This document shows, piece after piece, positions 1 to 8,406 of a DNA stretch of 64,000 nucleotides (position 1 is its first letter; each line of letters opens with the position of its first letter). The DNA is from Pseudomonadota bacterium (lineage in GTDB: Bacteria > Pseudomonadota > Gammaproteobacteria > Burkholderiales > Burkholderiaceae_C): positions 186,001 through 250,000 of the forward strand of contig JAIUPQ010000006.1 in NCBI GenBank assembly GCA_020161145.1. The letters are read 5' to 3'. Made by a program: the position numbers and the translations under genes. The notes below the pieces were generated by a model that saw only the letters and a program-made list of their open reading frames with translations, did no database searches and was not told the origin of the DNA.

Positions 1-533
1 AGCGGCTGCGCGCAGGCTGGGGCGAGATGCCGCTGGCCACCTTCCGCGCCGAGCGCATCGAGCGTGCGGCCGCCACGTCTGAAGGGCGCACGCGGCTGAC
101 GTTGGCCGGTACCTGGCAGCCTGAGCGCCGCCACGTGGCGGCCGGTGCGCTGTGGGTGCCCATGGCCCAGCCGCTGGCCCGCCTGGCCATGCACTTGCTG
201 GAGCCGCAGGCGCCCGACTCGCTCTCGGCCTGGGGGCACTTTCTGGCCTTCTACGAGCAGAAGGAATACATGGAGCCCTATGTGGCCGAGGCCGTGGCGC
301 GCGAGATGCTCAAGGAGCCGGCGGTGCGCGAGGCGTTCGAGGCCCGGCTGCGCGATGACCCGGCGTTTGCCGCCAGCCCCGCCGAGCGGCTGGCGTTCTT
401 CTACCGCCGCCACCCGTCATGGGACGAACAGTTTGGCCTCTACCCGGTGTGGCGGCTGGAGCAGGCGCCGCCAGCCATCAATCCAGCTGGTAAGGCGTGG
501 CGCGCGCGTCCAGCCCCGCGCGCAACGCGCTGA
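1..533 (+). CDS. M14-family metallopeptidase, C-terminal part (5' end outside the window)
   Basis: The reading frame is open from base 3 and stops at 531-533, so about 176 C-terminal residues of a longer protein are present. The visible part carries a phrase I associate with the C-terminal region of bacterial M14 zinc carboxypeptidase-like proteins: an EQKEYMEPYVAE stretch, a long acidic helix, then FFYRRHPSWDE and a LYPV motif just before the end. The zinc-binding and catalytic residues would lie upstream and cannot be checked. The family call is from memory of related sequences and is fairly confident. It converges on the CinA-like gene; the two 3' ends overlap by about 56 bases. Confidence 0.7.
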   Translation, partial: RLRAGWGEMPLATFRAERIERAAATSEGRTRLTLAGTWQPERRHVAAGALWVPMAQPLARLAMHLLEPQAPDSLSAWGHFLAFYEQKEYMEPYVAEAVAREMLKEPAVREAFEARLRDDPAFAASPAERLAFFYRRHPSWDEQFGLYPVWRLEQAPPAINPAGKAWRARPAPRATR

Positions 534-1275
534 AGGCCAGCGCCGCGTCGGCCGCCGGGCCTTTGACGCCCAGCTCCACGTGCGGGCCGCGCGGGTGGGC
601 TTTGTCCACCACCGGCAGGCTGAAGACGCGCACCGTGGGGTGATCGGCCTCGATGCGCTGCATCAGCGGCGTGAGGTCGGCCTCGAAGGCGCGGGTGGCG
701 TAGAGCTGGTGCTCGGCCCAGTCGCGCGGGGCCAGGTGGGCGTAGCGGGTGGCCAGCAGGCCGTCCATCATGGGGTGGGCCATGACCGGAAAGCCGGGCA
801 TGAAGTGCACATCGCCCACGCTGAAGCCCGGAATCTGGTTGAAGGGGTTGGGCAGGATGGCCGCGCCTTGCGGGAAGTGGCCCATTTGCCGGCGCACGGC
901 CTGGCCGGGGCTGTCGGGGTCGAACGGGATGCCCTGCTCGGCGCAGCGCTGGGCGATGCGCGCGTCGATCAGCGCCACCGCCTCGGGGTGCGGCACCAGC
1001 GGCACGCCCAGCGCGGCGGCGGCGCATTGGCGGGTGTGGTCGTCGGGGGTGGAGCCGATGCCACCGCAGCAAAAGACCACGTCGCCACCCGTGCGCGAGC
1101 GCTGGAAGGCGCGGGCCAGGGTCTCGGTCAGCGCCGGCCGCTCGTCGGCCACGAACTCGGCCCAGGCCAGCGCCTGGCCACGCCCGGCCAGCCGCTGGAC
1201 GACGAACGGCAGGTGGCCGTCCTGGCGCCGGCCGGAGAGGATCTCGTCGCCGATGACAATGAGGCCAAACCGCAT
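478..1275 (-). CDS. CinA N-terminal-type molybdopterin-binding (MoaB/Mog fold) protein
   Basis: 265 residues. It has the MoaB/Mog-like fold found at the N-terminus of CinA: GDEILSGRRQDGH near residues 9-21 and the GGIGSTPDD nucleotide/cofactor loop at 71-79. The C-terminal CinA amidase (PncC) domain is absent, as in the stand-alone 'competence/damage-inducible protein A' family. Its role is unsettled; pyrophosphatase or cofactor-binding activities are known for relatives. The start was chosen at the ATG one base after the stop of the EI24 gene (TGACATG), which implies coupled translation. An upstream in-frame ATG would only add arginine/proline-rich shadow sequence. Its 3' end overlaps the convergent M14 gene. 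Confidence 0.85.
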   Translation of the reverse strand: MRFGLIVIGDEILSGRRQDGHLPFVVQRLAGRGQALAWAEFVADERPALTETLARAFQRSRTGGDVVFCCGGIGSTPDDHTRQCAAAALGVPLVPHPEAVALIDARIAQRCAEQGIPFDPDSPGQAVRRQMGHFPQGAAILPNPFNQIPGFSVGDVHFMPGFPVMAHPMMDGLLATRYAHLAPRDWAEHQLYATRAFEADLTPLMQRIEADHPTVRVFSLPVVDKAHPRGPHVELGVKGPAADAALAFSALRAGLDARATPYQLD

Positions 1276-1276
1276 G

Positions 1277-2146
1277 TCAATAGATCGGCAGCAGCGGTGG
1301 CGGCACGTCGTGCGGGGGCTCGGGCTCGGGCGGCGGCGGTGGCGCCGGCTCGGCGGCGGCACGCAGCCGGGTCAGGGCGTCCAGCGCATAGTGGGCAAAC
1401 CACAGCGCCGAGAACGCGAACACCACGGTGTACAGCCAGATGGAGATCACGATCATGAAGGGCGCAAAGATCAGCGTGATGGCGCCAAACGCCCAGATCA
1501 GCGTGGGCGCTGCGCCCAGGTAGCCGGTGACGATGCCGATGAGCAGCAGCGGCCAGCGGTGCTCGGTCAGGATCTGCTTGCGCTCGGCCTTGTCGGCGTG
1601 GTCGGCCAGGGCGTCGTAGGCCATGACCTGGGCGGTCATCCAGCCCCAGATCAGCGGCGGGATGAACAGCATCAGCGGCGGAATCAACCACACCGGCATG
1701 GTCACCAACACCCCCACCAGCGCCACCAGCGTGATGACCAGCGAGCGCAGCATGCTGTAGAAAAAACTGGCGCCATGCCGCCGCTCCAGATGCGGGAACC
1801 GGCGCTCACGCACCAGCGACACCAGGGCAGGCGTCATCAGCAAGGCCACCAGCAACAGGCTGACCGCAATCACCACCGGCAGCGCCATGGCCACCACCAG
1901 CAGCGGCGCCACCACGGCCCGAAAGCCCGAGCCGGCAAACCCTTCCAGCCAGGCCAGCGCCGAATCGACCAGGTACCAGGTCTCCAGCGTCTGGCGCACC
2001 GCCGCCACGGCCGCTTCCCAATAGAAGTAGCCCAGGCCCAGCGCCAGCGCGCTGGCGATGACCAGCGGCAGGAACGACAGGCCGATCACACGCGGAAACA
2101 CCAGATACACCAGCGCGCGCCAGAACGAATTGAGTAGAAGTCGCAT
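1277..2146 (-). CDS. EI24 domain-containing integral membrane protein
   Basis: 289 residues, strongly hydrophobic, with several predicted membrane segments (for example around residues 15-45, 75-105, 140-190 and 215-260) and a proline-rich cytoplasmic tail (PPPPPEPEPP). The segment order resembles the EI24/CysZ-like family seen in proteobacteria; CysZ imports sulfate, but no sulfate gene is nearby, so the substrate is unknown. The start MRLLLNSFWRAL was chosen because upstream frame sequence is low-complexity. A TATCCT hexamer lies 7 nt before this ATG. It is followed immediately by the CinA-like gene, with one base between stop and start. Confidence 0.8.
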   Translation of the reverse strand: MRLLLNSFWRALVYLVFPRVIGLSFLPLVIASALALGLGYFYWEAAVAAVRQTLETWYLVDSALAWLEGFAGSGFRAVVAPLLVVAMALPVVIAVSLLLVALLMTPALVSLVRERRFPHLERRHGASFFYSMLRSLVITLVALVGVLVTMPVWLIPPLMLFIPPLIWGWMTAQVMAYDALADHADKAERKQILTEHRWPLLLIGIVTGYLGAAPTLIWAFGAITLIFAPFMIVISIWLYTVVFAFSALWFAHYALDALTRLRAAAEPAPPPPPEPEPPHDVPPPLLPIY

Positions 2147-2165
2147 GGCGCTCAGGATAACCGGC

Positions 2166-3128
2166 TCATTCCCGTGCGGCCAGCCGCTTGAGGCCCAGCC
2201 ACTGCTGGGCCCAGAAGCCCTGGCCATAGTTGTCACGGCCTTGTTGCTGATCGGCTATGCCGCTGGGCGCCGTGGGGGCGGCAAAGCGGGCAGTGCCGAG
2301 CAGCACGTCCCAGATGGGCAGCAGGACGGCGTAGTTGTGGCCCCAGGTGCCCGGCTCCACGGCCATGATGTGGTGCTGGCGGTGGTAGCGCGGGCTGACC
2401 AGCAGGTAGCGCAGCCACGGCCCCCAGTGCCAGCGCAGGTTGGCGTGTGAGAGGCTTTCGATCATCTGCCCCAGCACCACCAGCAGCATGAATTGCGCCG
2501 GCGCCACGCCGATGGCGCGCGCCACCAGCACCAAGACCACGTCGCGCAGCACGTCGTCCAGCAGGTGGTTGCGGTTGTCGCTCCAGACGGTCAGGTGCTG
2601 CTGGCTGTGGTGCACGGCGTGCAGCGCCCACCACCAGCGCAGCCGGTGCTGGCCGCGGTGGAACCAGTAGTCGACGAAGTCCAGCACCACGAGGTAGAGG
2701 ACAAAGCCGAACAGCGCGGTGTCGGTGACGCCGGGCCACAGCGGCGCCAGCCATTGGTCGAGCTGCCAGCCGTCAAGGCCCGCCACCGCGCTCCAGCCGA
2801 AGAGCGCGTTCCACAGCGGCTCCAGCGTGAAGAACAGCGCCACGCGAAAGAGGCCCAGGCGGTGGATCAGCGTGTACAGCACGTCCACCGCCACGGCGCG
2901 GCGGCGCTGGGCGCTGGGTTGCACGGGCTCATCGGGCCAGAAGGCTTGCAGCGGTGCCAGCACCAGCGCCAGGATGGCGATCTGCACCAGACCCAGCATC
3001 AGCCAGGCGGTGCCCAGGTAGGCGTCTTCCAGATAGGCCGCGCCGCCCAGCGCAAACAGCAGCGGCTGCACCACGCCCTCGAACAAGGCGGTGTGCATCT
3101 GGCCAAACCAGAGGCTCAAGGTGTCCAT
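2166..3128 (-). CDS. Sterol desaturase / fatty acid hydroxylase superfamily protein
   Basis: 320 residues with about five hydrophobic segments and the histidine clusters that bind the di-iron centre: HRGQH at 157-161, HAVHH at 170-174, SHANLRWH ending at 234 and YHRQHH at 248-253. Such enzymes hydroxylate or desaturate lipid substrates in the membrane; the substrate cannot be read from sequence. The chosen start overlaps the end of the upstream deacetylase gene by 13 bases, so the two are probably translationally coupled. It is the last of four overlapping leftward genes (AIM24 protein, beta-propeller, deacetylase, this gene), which hints at an envelope or lipid-linked role. Confidence 0.87.
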   Translation of the reverse strand: MDTLSLWFGQMHTALFEGVVQPLLFALGGAAYLEDAYLGTAWLMLGLVQIAILALVLAPLQAFWPDEPVQPSAQRRRAVAVDVLYTLIHRLGLFRVALFFTLEPLWNALFGWSAVAGLDGWQLDQWLAPLWPGVTDTALFGFVLYLVVLDFVDYWFHRGQHRLRWWWALHAVHHSQQHLTVWSDNRNHLLDDVLRDVVLVLVARAIGVAPAQFMLLVVLGQMIESLSHANLRWHWGPWLRYLLVSPRYHRQHHIMAVEPGTWGHNYAVLLPIWDVLLGTARFAAPTAPSGIADQQQGRDNYGQGFWAQQWLGLKRLAARE

Positions 3129-3871
3129 GCGTAAGCGGGGTGGTCGCGCAGCGTGGCAAAACACAAGCCGCGCGCCTTGAGGCCGACGATCAGCGGCTCC
3201 AGCACGGCCGGCGCCCAGGGGTCGCGGCGCGAGTGGATGCCCAGATGGGCCAGCAAGATGTCGCCCGGGCGGATGCGCGCCAGCGCCTGGCGCAGCAACT
3301 GGTCGTTGGGGTAGGTGTCGCTGGGCAGTTCGTCACCCAGAAAGCCGGCCGCCGACCAGCCCACATGGGTGTAGCCGCAGGCCTTGGCCGCCGCCAGCAG
3401 TGCGGGCGAGGTTTTGCCGCCCGGGGCGCGAAACAGCGGCGCGGCCGCCACGCCCGTCATCTGGCGGGCGCGGTCGCTGCTGCGCTGGAGGCTGGTGCAG
3501 TAGTCGGCGGCTGTCCAGTCCAGCCGCCTGCCCTGGTCGGGCCCGGCACTGGGGCGGATGACAAAACGGTTGCCCGGCTTGTCGGCCACCCAGTAGTCGT
3601 GGTGCCAGGTGTGGCTGGCCAGCACATGGCCTTCCCTGGCGCGGGCACGCCACCACGGCGCCCAGGTGTCGTCCAGCGCGGTACCGCCGGTCAGCGTGGG
3701 TTCGTCGGCCAGAAAGAAGGTGACCTTGACCTGCTGGCGCGCCAGCACCTCGGCCACCAGGGGCGCGACGCCCATGTGGCCGGTGTCAAAAGTGAGGTAG
3801 ACCGGCTTGTCGCACGGCACCGCCATGGCCGTGCCAGCCCACAGCAACCAAAGGCTACTGGCGCGGCGCAA
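3116..3871 (-). CDS. Secreted polysaccharide deacetylase (NodB fold) with altered motif 1
   Basis: 251 residues with a short signal peptide (cleavage likely after residues 16-18). The NodB domain motifs are TFDTG at 27-31, HTWHH at 87-91, RAPGG at 148-152 and a late ILLAHLGIHS. In characterised deacetylases motif 1 reads TFDDG, where the first Asp is the catalytic base and the second binds metal; here the second Asp is Thr. I recall close relatives sharing this change, so it is probably a family variant, not an error. The substrate is unknown. The gene overlaps the beta-propeller gene by 17 bases and the desaturase by 13. Confidence 0.85.
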   Translation of the reverse strand: MRRASSLWLLWAGTAMAVPCDKPVYLTFDTGHMGVAPLVAEVLARQQVKVTFFLADEPTLTGGTALDDTWAPWWRARAREGHVLASHTWHHDYWVADKPGNRFVIRPSAGPDQGRRLDWTAADYCTSLQRSSDRARQMTGVAAAPLFRAPGGKTSPALLAAAKACGYTHVGWSAAGFLGDELPSDTYPNDQLLRQALARIRPGDILLAHLGIHSRRDPWAPAVLEPLIVGLKARGLCFATLRDHPAYAWTP

Positions 3872-4859
3872 GGTTCAATGTCCAGACGCCGTGGGGTGAG
3901 CGGCCCACGTCCACCTGCCGCACCACCTGGCCTTTGGCCACGTCGATCACCGTCAGCTTGCGCGCCCAGCGCGAGCTCAGCAGCAGCGTGTTGCCGTCGG
4001 CCATCAAGTCCATGCAGTCGGGGCCGCTGGGGCCGGGCAACTGGCGCACCACCTTCATGGCCTGGGTGTCGATCTCGCTGATGGTGTTGGCCACGCGGTT
4101 GCTGACGAAGATGTGACGCTTGTCGCCCCGCGCCCGGAAGGCGTGGGCACCGGCACCGGTCTCGATGCGCGCCACCCGCTTGCCGGGGCTGGCCATCACG
4201 TCATAGACCTCGACGTATTTGTCGCCCGTCAGGCCCACGAACACGTAGCGGTCGTCGGCGGTAAGGTAAACGTCGGCCGGCAGCCTGCCGGTGGGGGTGC
4301 GCCAGCGCACGCTTTGCGTGGCCAGGTCGATGGCCACCAACTCGTCGCTCTCCTGCATGGTGGCGTAGACCGTGCTGCTGCGCGAATCGATCCATTGGTG
4401 GCTGGGCGTCTTGCCGGTGGCAATGCGCTTGACCAGCACCAGCGGCTCCCTGGCGCTCGCGCCCTGCCAGCGGTAGATGTCGACGTGGTCCAGCCGGTTG
4501 GCCAGGGTGACGAACCACTTCATGTCGGGCGAGAAGCGCAGGTGGTAGGGATCGACGATGCCCGTGACCGTGCGCTGCACCTTGGCCGTCAGCGGGTCGA
4601 TGAAGGTCAGCGAGTCGCCCAGCGCATTGGCCACCAGCAGCGATTTCTCATCGGGCGACAGGTAGAGGTGGTGCGGCTCCTTGCCCACCGGGATGCGCTC
4701 GCGCTCGGCCCAGGTCTGCGGGTCAATCACGCTGACCGTGGCGTCCAGCGAGTTGAGCACGAAGATGGGCGCACGTGACAGATCGGCGCCCAGCGCCCAG
4801 GCCGGGGTGGCCCCTGCGCCCATCAGGGCCAGCAGGTGCCGACGGGACAACAAACTCAC
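3855..4859 (-). CDS. Tat-exported YVTN/YncE-type beta-propeller protein
   Basis: 334 residues from a GTG start. The N-terminus MSLLSRRHLLALMGAG contains a twin-arginine motif (Arg6-Arg7) and a hydrophobic stretch ending near ALG at residue 24, so Tat export is likely. The body holds repeated propeller blades with phrases such as VSVIDPQTW, LYLSPDEKSLLVANA, SLTFIDP, VYLTADDRYVFVG, HIFVSNRVANTISEID and LTVIDVAKGQVV, as in YncE/YVTN proteins. The GTG shares bases with the TGA of the AIM24 gene (GTGA), which decides the start. Function is unknown; a ligand- or protein-binding scaffold in the periplasm is plausible. Confidence 0.85.
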   Translation of the reverse strand: MSLLSRRHLLALMGAGATPAWALGADLSRAPIFVLNSLDATVSVIDPQTWAERERIPVGKEPHHLYLSPDEKSLLVANALGDSLTFIDPLTAKVQRTVTGIVDPYHLRFSPDMKWFVTLANRLDHVDIYRWQGASAREPLVLVKRIATGKTPSHQWIDSRSSTVYATMQESDELVAIDLATQSVRWRTPTGRLPADVYLTADDRYVFVGLTGDKYVEVYDVMASPGKRVARIETGAGAHAFRARGDKRHIFVSNRVANTISEIDTQAMKVVRQLPGPSGPDCMDLMADGNTLLLSSRWARKLTVIDVAKGQVVRQVDVGRSPHGVWTLNLAPRQ

Positions 4860-5671
4860 TCGTCGTCTCCACCCAGCACGGTACCCAGCAAGCCGCCGGC
4901 AGCAAAGCCGCCCAGCAAAGAGCCTTCCTCGCGTCGCCCGCCACCCATCTGCGGCGCGGCGGCAAACACCCGGCTGGCCAGGCGCGAGAACGGCAGGCTT
5001 TGCAGCCACAGCGTGCCCGGGCCGGTGAGCTTGGCAAAGAACAGGCCTTCGCCGCCGAACAGCGCCGTCTTGATCTTGCCCACGTACTCGATTTCGAAGT
5101 TGACATTGGGCGTGAACGCCACCACGCAGCCGGTGTCCACCATCAGCGTCTCGCCCGCCTGCAACTCGCGGCGCACCACGGTGCCCCCGGCATGGACGAA
5201 GGCCAGACCATCGCCATCGAGGCGCTGCATGATGAAGCCCTCACCGCCAAAGAAACCCACCGACAGCTTGCGCTGGAAGTAGATGTCCAGCGCCACGCCC
5301 TTGGCCGCGCAGAGGAAGGCGTCTTTCTGGCAGATCAGCGTGCCGCCCAGCTCGCGCAGGTTCATCGGCAGAATCTTGCCCGGGTAGGGCGCGGCGAACG
5401 CCACCCGGCGCTTGCCCTGGCCCTGGTTGGTGTAGACGGTGGTGAACAGCGACTCGCCCGTGACCAGCCGTTTGCCCGCGCCCAGCAGCTTGCCGAAGAG
5501 GCCGCCGCCCTGGTTGGAGCCGTCGCCAAACACGGTGTCCATGCCGATGGCGCTGTCCATGAACATCAGGCTGCCGGCCTCGCCGACGGCCGACTCGCCG
5601 GGGTCCAGTTCGACCTCGACGAACTGCATTTCACTGCCCTTGATTTCGTAGTCCACCACATCCATGCCCAT
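4856..5671 (-). CDS. AIM24 / TIGR00266 family protein
   Basis: 271 residues. The beta-sandwich AIM24 pattern is clear: DYEIKGSEMQFVEVELDPGE at the start, GEAGSLMFMD, a glycine-rich loop, FTTVYTN, LICQKDAFLCAA, GGEGFIMQRL and a final FAKLTGPGTLWLQS. The tail is glycine-rich (GGFAAGGLLGTVLGGDDE). The family is widespread in bacteria and named for a yeast mitochondrial protein; its biochemical role is not established. ATG codons at residues 1 and 3 are both possible starts. It heads the overlapping leftward operon and is divergent from the hypothetical gene at 5765. Confidence 0.88.
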   Translation of the reverse strand: MGMDVVDYEIKGSEMQFVEVELDPGESAVGEAGSLMFMDSAIGMDTVFGDGSNQGGGLFGKLLGAGKRLVTGESLFTTVYTNQGQGKRRVAFAAPYPGKILPMNLRELGGTLICQKDAFLCAAKGVALDIYFQRKLSVGFFGGEGFIMQRLDGDGLAFVHAGGTVVRRELQAGETLMVDTGCVVAFTPNVNFEIEYVGKIKTALFGGEGLFFAKLTGPGTLWLQSLPFSRLASRVFAAAPQMGGGRREEGSLLGGFAAGGLLGTVLGGDDE

Positions 5672-5764
5672 GGCCGCACCGTTTGGTTGAGTTGTCGTAG
5701 CGGCATGTTACCTGCGGGTAATTCCTGATGGTCAGCGCCGGCGTGCTGGTGAAACTGCTTTGGC

Positions 5765-6373
5765 ATGCGTTCTGCCCCACTGCTGTGGCTTTCAGGCTGC
5801 GCCGCATTGGCGTTGCTGGCAGGTTTGGCTTGGCCCGAGCGCAGCCCGGTGACCACGGTGCTGCCGAACCGCCTGTCGGTTTCGCTGGCGATGCCGGAGC
5901 GGCTGAGCGCGGTGCAGTGGCAAGCCCTGCAAAGCCAGCTTGCCGATGACCCGCAGCGCGACGCCGAAACCGCCCGCATTGCCAGCCTGCTGGCCTTTCA
6001 GACCGACGTGCACACGCTGGCCACTTGGCGCGCCAACGGCCAGAGTGGCCCCGAGCGCACGGCGCTGGCGCGGCGCCTGGCCGCCGGCCTGGCCAGCCAT
6101 CTGGCCCAGCGCGAGTTGAGCCTGGGCGAGGCCCGCGTCCTGCACACCTTGCTGGTCGAGGAACTGGGCGCTGACGCCGGCCCGGCTCCGCGACCCCGCC
6201 CCGCCGGGCCCGATGCCCACGACGCCGCCTTTCTCGCAGCGCAGCAACAAGTCGTGGCCCACTGGCATGCCCTGCCCGAGGGCCAACGTCACCCTGATGC
6301 CTTGCTGGCCGAACTGGACGCGCTGCGCGCCCGGTACTACGCGCCGCCCAACCCCAAGGAGCCCTCACCATGA
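5765..6373 (+). CDS. Hypothetical exported or membrane-anchored helical protein upstream of pectinacetylesterase
   Basis: 202 residues with an N-terminal hydrophobic segment (residues 5-22), then an alanine/leucine/arginine-rich, probably helical body and a proline-rich linker (PAPRPRPAGP). I do not recognise the family. A lipase-chaperone (LifO-like) role was considered because of the helical make-up and the neighbouring secreted hydrolase, but the typical chaperone motif is not visible. Its stop overlaps the start of the pectinacetylesterase gene (ATGA), so the two are co-translated and probably work together. No strong ribosome-binding site precedes the ATG. Confidence 0.65.
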   Translation: MRSAPLLWLSGCAALALLAGLAWPERSPVTTVLPNRLSVSLAMPERLSAVQWQALQSQLADDPQRDAETARIASLLAFQTDVHTLATWRANGQSGPERTALARRLAAGLASHLAQRELSLGEARVLHTLLVEELGADAGPAPRPRPAGPDAHDAAFLAAQQQVVAHWHALPEGQRHPDALLAELDALRARYYAPPNPKEPSP

Positions 6374-7623
6374 AGCTGCACCACTGGATCGCCGCCGCCG
6401 TGCTGGCCTTGGCCGCCACCCTGAGCCAGGCCGCCTATTACGTCTGGGAGACGGTCACCCTGTCCCTCTCCACCGGCGCCTCTTGCGGCAATGGCACGCC
6501 GTACCGCTTCTTCATCAACCGCACGCCGTTCAACCGCCACTACGCGCTCACGTTCGAGGGCGGCGGCGCCTGCTGGGACCAGGACAGCTGCGAGGGCAAG
6601 GGCGACTACAGCGCCAGCAACCCGGGTGGCATCCCCAGCGACTACATGTTCCAGGCCAATGCGGCTGCGGGCGGCCTGGTGACGCCGTTCTCGGCCCGCA
6701 CCGACCCGTTCCAGTCGGTGCGCACCCAGAGCTGGAACCTGGTCTACCTGCCCTACTGCACCGGCGACGTGCACTCGGGCAACACCGTGCGCATCTACAG
6801 CGACACCGACCCGGCCGCGCCGCGCGTGCAGTACCACGCCGGCCAGGCCAACATCCGCGCCGCCGCCGACTGGCTGCGCCGCAAGGAAGGCCGGCCGGGG
6901 CAGTTGCTGATGACCGGCTTCTCGGCCGGCGGTGTGGGCGCCACCACCAACTACGCCGTGGTGCGCGACACCCTGGCGCCCAAGGGCAAGACCACGCTGC
7001 TGGCCGACTCAGGCCCGCTGTTCAACGCCCCTCGCGGTGGCGACCCCGCGCTCTACCCGTCATTGCCGCTGCACGACACCATCCGCGCCGCCTGGGGGCT
7101 GGACGACGCGGGCAGCCTCATCCCCGTGCTCAAGGCCAAGATGCCCGCGCTGGACGAGAACAACATGGGCTCGCTGGCCCCCACGCTGGCGCGCCGCTAC
7201 CCCAAGGACCGCTTTGGCTACATGGCCTACCAGGAAGACATGATCTTCTCGGGCTTCAGCTACACCGACTTCTACGATGACATCAGCCAGGCCCCCAACG
7301 ACGCCGTCCGGCGCGCCCGGCTCAACGCCCGCTGGCGGCAAGACCTGAACGGCTGGCTGCCGCTGCTGGCCAGCGCGCCCAACGTCTCGTACCACATCCC
7401 GTTCTACCGCTCGTTCAACGACGCCCACTGCCTGAGCATCGTGGACTTCTCCAACACCGGCATCGAGGAAGCGGGGCTGGCCGACCTGACGCCCTTCATC
7501 AACAACGCGCTGGACCGCAAGCCCCCGCTGCGCACCGTGGAGGCCGATCAGGTCAGCGACCTCAGCCGCCCCATGAGCGCCGCCATGACCATCCTGGCCA
7601 TCGTGCTGGACTTTTTTGGCTGA
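6370..7623 (+). CDS. Secreted pectinacetylesterase-family hydrolase
   Basis: 417 residues with a signal peptide (cleavage near SQA-AYY, residue 21). Features of the pectinacetylesterase/Notum family are present: FEGGGACWD at 62-70, the nucleophile elbow GFSAGG with Ser185, an Asp in LADSGP near 213, and His353 in DAHCLS, giving a plausible Ser-Asp-His triad. The N-terminal half holds conserved cysteines in CWD, CEG, YC and SC contexts. Plant relatives deacetylate pectin and Notum removes lipid from Wnt; for bacterial members the substrate is open. It is coupled to the preceding unknown gene by a 4-base overlap. Confidence 0.87.
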   Translation: MKLHHWIAAAVLALAATLSQAAYYVWETVTLSLSTGASCGNGTPYRFFINRTPFNRHYALTFEGGGACWDQDSCEGKGDYSASNPGGIPSDYMFQANAAAGGLVTPFSARTDPFQSVRTQSWNLVYLPYCTGDVHSGNTVRIYSDTDPAAPRVQYHAGQANIRAAADWLRRKEGRPGQLLMTGFSAGGVGATTNYAVVRDTLAPKGKTTLLADSGPLFNAPRGGDPALYPSLPLHDTIRAAWGLDDAGSLIPVLKAKMPALDENNMGSLAPTLARRYPKDRFGYMAYQEDMIFSGFSYTDFYDDISQAPNDAVRRARLNARWRQDLNGWLPLLASAPNVSYHIPFYRSFNDAHCLSIVDFSNTGIEEAGLADLTPFINNALDRKPPLRTVEADQVSDLSRPMSAAMTILAIVLDFFG

Positions 7624-7660
7624 ACGGAGAGCGCGCGTTTACCGCTGTCTGAGGGCGCAC

Positions 7661-7696
7661 TTGAGTCAACGACGGGCCGCTCCCGAGTTGACTCAA
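7661..7696. terminator. Hairpin between convergent genes
   Basis: A perfect 10-bp inverted repeat, TTGAGTCAAC at 7661-7670 and GTTGACTCAA at 7687-7696, with a 16-nt loop, lies between the convergent pectinacetylesterase and maleylacetoacetate isomerase genes. It is followed by a second short palindrome, CCCCCTCGGGGGG. There is no T tract on either side, so it is a possible bidirectional transcription barrier or a protein site, not a classic terminator. Confidence 0.4.
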
Positions 7697-7745
7697 CCCC
7701 CTCGGGGGGCGGCGGCGGGCATTTGCCGGCGCCTGGGGGCACCAT

Positions 7746-8381
7746 TCATTCGGCATCGGGGCACTGATCGGGCGCCGTGCGCGCAAACGCCGGCAGCGCC
7801 ATGCAGCGCGCGTGCACGGCCATCACGCCCGGCAGGTGGTCCAGCTTGCAGCCAAAGCGCTGCGCGTTGAACACCTGCGGCACCAGCACGCAGTCGGCCA
7901 GTGTGGGCGTCTCGCCAAAGCAGAAGCCCTGGCCCCAGGCCGCGATCTGCCGCTCCACCACCGCCAGGCCGTCCTCGATCCAGTGGTGGATCCAGCGCAT
8001 CTTGGCCGCCTCGTCCAGGCCCAGCGGGCCGGTCAGGTAGCGCAGCACGCGCAGGTTGTTCAGCGGGTGGATCTCGCAGGCCACGTCCAACGCCATGGCC
8101 CGCACCCGGCCTCGCGCCAGCGCATCGGCGGGCAGCAGCGGCGGCTGGGGATGCGCCTCATCCAGGTACTCGATGATGGCCAGCGACTGGTGCAGTGCCT
8201 GGCCCTCATCCAGCCGCAGCAGCGGCACCAGCGCGTTGAGCGCATGGCCCGCATAGCCCGGCAGTTGGTGCTCGTTGCGCACCAGGTGCACGGGCCGGTA
8301 GTCGTAATCCAGCCCCTTGAGCGCCAGTGCGATGCGCACCCGCCACGAGGCCGACGAGCGGAAGTAGTTGAAAAGTTCCAT
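7746..8381 (-). CDS. maiA: Maleylacetoacetate isomerase (zeta-class glutathione S-transferase)
   Basis: 211 residues, the usual size. The glutathione-binding N-terminal domain contains the zeta-class signature at 9-19 as SSASWRVRIAL; the catalytic serines are kept, while the cysteine of the eukaryotic SSC motif is alanine, which is common in bacteria. NALVPLL, QSLAIIEYLDE (the cis-Pro and SNAIL-like region) and the helical C-terminal domain with PTLADCVLVPQ follow. It isomerises maleylacetoacetate to fumarylacetoacetate in tyrosine/homogentisate breakdown. No homogentisate genes are adjacent. The start was placed at MELFNYFRSS; the gene is divergent from the NUDIX gene. Confidence 0.9.
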   Translation of the reverse strand: MELFNYFRSSASWRVRIALALKGLDYDYRPVHLVRNEHQLPGYAGHALNALVPLLRLDEGQALHQSLAIIEYLDEAHPQPPLLPADALARGRVRAMALDVACEIHPLNNLRVLRYLTGPLGLDEAAKMRWIHHWIEDGLAVVERQIAAWGQGFCFGETPTLADCVLVPQVFNAQRFGCKLDHLPGVMAVHARCMALPAFARTAPDQCPDAE

Positions 8382-8406
8382 GCCCTCATCATTACACTGC
8401 CGGCCT

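Noticed and set aside
5765-6373. Lipase-specific chaperone (LifO) as identity of the helical protein
   Set aside because: The conserved RxxFDY-type motif is absent, and the adjacent enzyme is a pectinacetylesterase-like protein, not a family I lipase.
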